Source: Cyprinodon diabolis (taxonomy: Eukaryota > Chordata > Actinopteri > Cyprinodontiformes > Cyprinodontidae). From it: 64,000 bases of DNA. The stretch spans positions 34,900,317 to 34,964,316 of the forward strand of contig CM060082.1 of assembly GCA_030533445.1 (NCBI GenBank), written 5' to 3'. The position numbers and the translations under genes were made by a program. Of this stretch, positions 59,112 through 64,000 are shown in pieces. The notes beneath the pieces were generated by a model. It was not told the origin of the DNA, searched no databases, and saw only the letters and a program-made list of their open reading frames with translations. Each line of letters opens with the position of its first letter. Position 1 is the first letter of the stretch.

Positions 59112-62100
59112 CGTTGTTTTAAAAGAATAGTAATATAAAAAATATAACCGTGGATTTCTGGGGGATAGTGATTTGCCTACATGTTATGAATGCTCGCATA
59201 CCATAAAGAATACATTATGAACAGTTTAGTTTGTGCCTCCAAGTCACTGCCCATAGGAAGACGTTACTTGGATATAACCTAACGGAATATCTTCAGAACG
59301 GCTCCAAATGACACAAAACTCATATGGGTGAGTAGAACAGATGTAATAACGTAAAATCAAGGGCCCAATAAAAAAAAAATGGCGTTCCCCTTTAAGTTAA
59401 TTTCTTATTCTCCTAAATAATTCCCTGTCTTATTAACTGAAGAAATTTTTTTCTTGTGAAGCAGTTCCTTCTGATCATTGGTGATCCAGGGTTTATTATT
59501 GGGGAAGTGTGAGTCCATCATCAATTAATCCAGGAGGTCACACAGCTCTGAAGGCCTTACTAACTTCAGTTAAGATCAGTGTTACAAATGCAACAATCAC
59601 AAAGAGACAGGGAACAATGGAGTCTAAAAGTTTAGTCTGTTTAAGTAAATTCATTTCTGGCAGTTTATTCCAAGAAATTTCTGATGGTGAAGACTAAATA
59701 TGATATATGATTTAATGTATTCTTGTACTGTAGGTATGATATAGCTTTTGTACAGATTTTGTAAGAGATCTAGAGATTGCTGAAAAATGGTTCATGTGGT
59801 CCTTCAGGACAGTTTTGAATCAACCTGGCAGCTGAAAAAGCTTAACTCCTTCAAAGAATCCAGATGTTTTCCTCAGTGTCTGCAAGCATGCTGTTGTGTG
59901 AGAAAATGACACTACATCAGTAGTTTTCAGGAGAAGCTTGCGTGTTCTGCTGATGTTTCTACAGACCACTTGGGGTATCTATTTTCAGGATAACCTGTAA
60001 TCCAAGCCAACCTCCCTAGTTTCTGGCTGATGGGAGTTCTGTGCCAGACCTCTAGAGTTAAAATTTTTCGACAACATGCTGAAGTGCATTTCATCTCTAC
60101 AGGGACTTGCCTCCCCCGCCTGTATCAAGTAGCACATGTGGCATCAGTGCTGATAGCATCTGCGCGTAAAGAAAACAATGCATCCCCTTTATGCTAGTCT
60201 ACTGCAGAGAACAAACCACAGCTTTCACAACAACAGGCCCGACTGTACTGGACTGCCTAGAGTTTATGCTCTCTGATTATACTTTCAGATCAAAATTCAA
60301 GTAGCCTTAAATACATACAAAAACAGGGCAAAAAACTGCAAAAATATATTTTGTTAGAGTAATTTAAGAACATATATATAAAAATGTTCTCGAAACTCCC
60401 TGGAAAATTTTGGACACACTCCACCATCAAAACGAACGTCCTTTATTCAGATTGGGAGGTTTCTTGTAACCATAATAAGCCTTGCACCAGTTTGTAAAAT
60501 TGGAGAAAAGTTTGCCCTGTTAAATATTTCAACTATCAGATCTTTGATCTTTTTTTTTTTTGCTGGTTCAGCTCATTTCAAGGTACCCCAAAGCACATCA
60601 GAGAGTGGAGACCTACTTGAGTTAAAACAAAATAAAACACAGAATGTTGCAAAATGACCATATATTCTTTTTAATGAGCAGTACAGAATAATATACAGTA
60701 GTTCTGTCATTTCTTTATACCCTGCAAACTTCCACACTTCCCTATTTATCCTAAAAACAGTTTATTTGAACTGTTAATGAAATAACCTTGATTAACACTG
60801 TTCATCTTAACCAAATCTCTGATCAAACAACCACTCTGTCATTTTATGATAGAAACCATTAAAATGCAGATCTTGCACTCTGGTAGACGCACAGGGTAAG
60901 TGTTTGCATGTGGTTCAAAAGCAGCCAAGAAATATTAAATGTTAATCTAGAATCATAGTCTGGGTCAGTTATATTAACCAGAACTGGACTTGCCTACATT
61001 GAGTTAAAAACTTTTAAGATTAGGTTTTTAATGTGTTTGAAATTTCTTGGAAGATAAATTCAGTAACAGTAAGCTTAATTTTTTTATCACTACCAGTTAT
61101 ATATTTCTCCTATCAGATCCTTTATTTGGATCCATTCTTATATCTATAAGGTACTGTCTCTTTTAGGCCAAGTTTCATGTTTTCCGTTTGCTACACAAAA
61201 CTCTCTGTCCCATCTCATTATGGCTTCAGGTCCATTGATGTCCAATTGCATTTTATGCGTTAAGCTGTGAATACTTTGTTTCGCACAAATCAGGCTCAAG
61301 ATGAATTGTTTGTTGCAACTCCATCAACTTATTTATATGTCTCCAAATAAGATGAAAATTGCTTTTTTTCTGTGGGCCTAAAAAATCCCAATGAACAATA
61401 AAATTGGCTTTACCAAAAGATAACCAGGAGTTTTAGAATAAGCCTATTTAGAGTCTAGTTTAAACCTATCAGAAAGGCTGTATCCTCCCTGAAGAAGACT
61501 GCTGAAAGGAAACATCCTCACTATCTGACAGATTTGAGGGATTTTTACAACCCAAAGTGGACAAATCCTGCCAAGTCAGGATGTGGGATGCTGGTGGAGT
61601 CCTGCCATAAAAAGACTGAATGTTTGAATCAAAAGTTCAAGAGCAGGTTATTGTTGTAGCTTCTTATTTCCTCCTTTCATCAATTATTCTTGCAGGTTAT
61701 TTTGTTTTTTTTTTTAGCCAAACTGCAATAGACGGATGGTGTATATAAAAGGTGAAAAAAAGTCAAAAATACATGATGGACAATAAACCTTAAAAACTGT
61801 TTAGAACCACTCTAGCCGGTATGTGTCTACAATTCAACAGATAAAACATTCCTTTTGCTTTCTATATAAATTTGATAATAAAAGTTACTTTTATGGTTTT
61901 CCTTACTTTTTAGAGAAACTCTTTTGGGAACCTTGACACTGTCGCTGTCGCTACTGGATAGAAAATAGAGCCACAGTTATTCATTGATGTTTATTTTCTG
62001 CCATCTATACCCTGAAGCATATTATTCAGTGGAAATGTATGGTGCACAGCTAGCCTCCTTCGCCTGCTTGGGCTCCATCTGGGCACCAAATGACAAGTGG

Positions 62101-63065
62101 TTGTGTAAGGAAAGGAGGGATTGTGTGTGTGAAGTGAGCTTGGAGTCCCTCCCCAATGTCGTCTTTGTGGCAGAGACAGATTGCAGTGGGAGGGACACGT
62201 CCCACTTCTGAGGGTGAGTAACACAGAAAGCAGATGACAGCATGATTTTAATCAAAGAGGCTGACAGTTGTGGAAAACTGGCCAGAAGGACAGATGCACA
62301 GTCAAAGATCTGACTGTAAGACTCTAAACACGCCAACATACTTAGGAGAAAGAAACAGCTTGCTGCTTGAATGGGATTCATTTCAACACCTGCTTTGCAA
62401 ACCTGCAATTCACATCAATTCTGCAGCTGTTCTGAGCTAATTCCCATTTTAAAAAAAATAGGGGAGGAATACTTCAGAACTTTTGTTTTTAAGCAAGCTG
62501 TGCTAACTTTGACTTACCATGGGTTTCACTCTGCAGCTGCTGACTGACAGCTTGCTGCTGCTGGTGCTTTTTCTGCCGTGCCGTATACTATTGCTCAACA
62601 CTTTTTTCTTCATCCCTATGCTGGCTGATTTCTAAGCATCACCTCTGGGTCCCACAGCGTGTGTGTCCTGCTCCCGCAGAGTTTCAGAACATAGTTAACC
62701 TCACCATCACATTTCAAAATTCCTTGCTTGATTTTATACCCTATTTCTTTGATTAACATTACCTCCTGAAACAGAGACAAAAAAATCTGGCTGAATTAGT
62801 TTAAATTTTTTTTTCGAAGTACAAACTAGTTACCACTGTTTGCAAGGCTGTTTAATTATTTTCTGTGTAATTCAGCCTTGTTGCATGTGGTCATTAAAAG
62901 GCTTTGAAATGCACCACCAAACATCCTAATTCCTGAAATCCTGGCTAACAACCAATGTAAGCATTTCCTTGTGAGGTAGCATTAAAAAATTACAGTATAT
63001 CGTTCAGTTACTTCACAGAGACCCTATGATATGCTTAAGTGAATTTTTACCGATTGACGAGAGGT
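59112..63065. other. Mostly unique AT-rich DNA
   Basis: No repeat family recognised over about 4 kb. A candidate exon on the minus strand lies at 62616-62765 (separate entry). The open frame at 61984-62211 ends just before a GGTGAGTAAC donor-like word but carries a stop first. Confidence 0.4.
62616..62765 (-). CDS. Candidate exon of an unidentified gene
   Basis: On the minus strand a strong acceptor tract, ttgtctctgtttcag, ends at 62766. The only open frame then runs 49 codons to a TAG at 62618-62616. It starts EVMLIKEIGYKIKQG and contains NYVLKLCGSRTHTLWDPE. A possible donor GAG|GTGATG at 62643/62642 would give a 123-bp phase-0 exon. The composition is protein-like but I do not recognise a family, and 49 open codons are not rare by chance. 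Confidence 0.2.
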   Translation of the reverse strand, partial: EVMLIKEIGYKIKQGILKCDGEVNYVLKLCGSRTHTLWDPEVMLRNQPA

Positions 63066-63073
63066 ATTACGTT

Positions 63074-63808
63074 CAGAGGCGTAGCCAGAAATTTTTTAGA
63101 AGGTTGGCCAGGAAATAAACAATGTACACTGAGGGGTGGCCAAAAGTAGATAGGCACCAGAACCTCACAGACAATCTACACTGTTCCAACAGGAAAATTA
63201 ACAAGTAAAACATCCATATTTTCCAAATAAAGACTAACTATACTTTCCTACAGCCTTTTCTAACAAATAGACACATATATTTAAACATCCGTAATTTCTT
63301 GATAAAAGGTATAGTGGATAAAACTCAGTTTTGAGTTCTGGGGCGTAAATCAATCATCATTGTCATTACTTACATACTTGTATCAATAAACATTCTGCAT
63401 AAAATTGATATTTAGAAGCACTAATATCTAAATAAATTGATTATTTGATTTTTTGGTTGAAGTTGAAGTGTTGACGTTTTTTATTAAAATTGTTTGTTAT
63501 CTTTGATTTCACTGAAGATTCCTTGCAGAGCACTTGTAAAGACACATCATTTTCTCTTTACCCGATAAAACACAAAATCTAGTTCTGAAAAGAGCATTCT
63601 GTACTTATCATCTTTGATGTTAGTATATTGATGTGTATAATTAATCACAAAAAAATAAAATGTTTTGAATGTTTGTTCCACTTGAGATTATTACTGCTGC
63701 CATCATTTGTATGAGAGCGAAAAAAAATGGTAGGGATGGCCACAGGGGTAGCCAATGATTTGCTAAGGATGGCCATGGTCACCCCTGGCCCCCCATCTAG
63801 CGAGGCCC
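63074..63808. mobile_element. Degraded hAT-type transposon
   Basis: The left end reads CAGAGGCGTAGCCAGAAAT. The right end reads GGCCCCCCATCTAGCGAGGC, the inverse of a similar end with the last bases lost. Sub-terminal TGGCCA-rich words occur on both sides (63104-63140 and 63735-63790). Flanks are attacgtt (63066-63073) and tacgtt (63809-63814), consistent with an 8-bp duplication with two bases missing. No transposase frame is present. Confidence 0.65.
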
Positions 63809-63814
63809 TACGTT

Positions 63815-64000
63815 GAAAACATTGGGCTTCATGCAACATTTTCATACTCTTGTTGGAAATTTCTCGTTTTCTCCTACTGTGGGCTTCAACAAATGTTCTC
63901 AACTTCAGTAAGTTATTATAAATAATCCTCGAAAACACGATTCAGTCGTCCTCTGTTTAAATGAGAATGCCTTCCTGAGAAATGTAAATCTGTTCAGGTC
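63815..64000. other. Window end, nothing recognised
   Basis: About 190 bp of AT-rich sequence with no visible feature. Confidence 0.5.

Noticed and set aside
62519..62635. 38-codon frame encoding a hydrophobic, signal-peptide-like peptide
   Set aside because: Leu-rich only because of CTG-rich DNA; no gene context, and the other strand offers the better exon model.

Overview
The window looks like nuclear DNA of a ray-finned (teleost) fish. It is AT-rich, has no bacterial or viral gene layout, and carries Tc1/mariner transposons, hAT elements, L2-type LINE 3' ends with the GCGCTATATAAATAAA type of tail, an R4/Dong-type LINE, tRNA-derived SINEs and solo LTRs. I see no host protein-coding gene that I can name. 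Most of the window reads as intronic or intergenic DNA. A few exon-like stretches, for example near 20.74-21.00 kb and 62.64-62.77 kb on the minus strand, are reported at low confidence.

Layout. 0-31.9 kb: mostly unique AT-rich DNA with scattered L2-type LINE 3' ends (1.35-2.29, 14.1-14.4 and 17.8-18.8 kb), SINEs (5.35, 12.9, 13.8, 15.8 and 25.8 kb), a tRNA-Trp pseudogene (16.0 kb) and LTRs (7.86, 27.9 and 29.6 kb). 31.94-33.19 kb: a complete Tc1-like transposon with exact 29-bp terminal repeats, TA duplications and an uninterrupted 343-codon DD34E transposase. 33.48-43.42 kb: a dense nest of mobile DNA. It holds a solo LTR carrying a hAT element, an L2-type LINE reverse transcriptase split by another LTR, a LINE split by a SINE tail, and a three-layer LTR/hAT/LINE nest with three sets of target-site duplications. 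48.5-51.0 kb: two more LTRs, one with a CpG-rich insert. 52.7-55.5 kb: a LINE whose tail is interrupted by a second Tc1-like element with about 200-bp inverted repeats and a transposase carrying two stop codons. 57.3-58.27 kb: the 3' end of an R4/Dong-type LINE lying between (TA)n tracts. 58.4-59.1 kb: a possible LTR. 63.07-63.81 kb: a degraded hAT element.

How the parts relate. The only coding capacity I am confident of is selfish: one apparently intact Tc1 transposase, one dead Tc1 transposase, a broken L2-type reverse transcriptase and the C-terminal part of an R4-type ORF. Target-site duplications give a relative order of insertion at several nests. No new multi-gene system was found. The items most worth checking are the intact Tc1 copy, the R4-type element in a TA microsatellite, the CpG-rich insert at 48.7-48.96 kb, and the exon-like ORFs.
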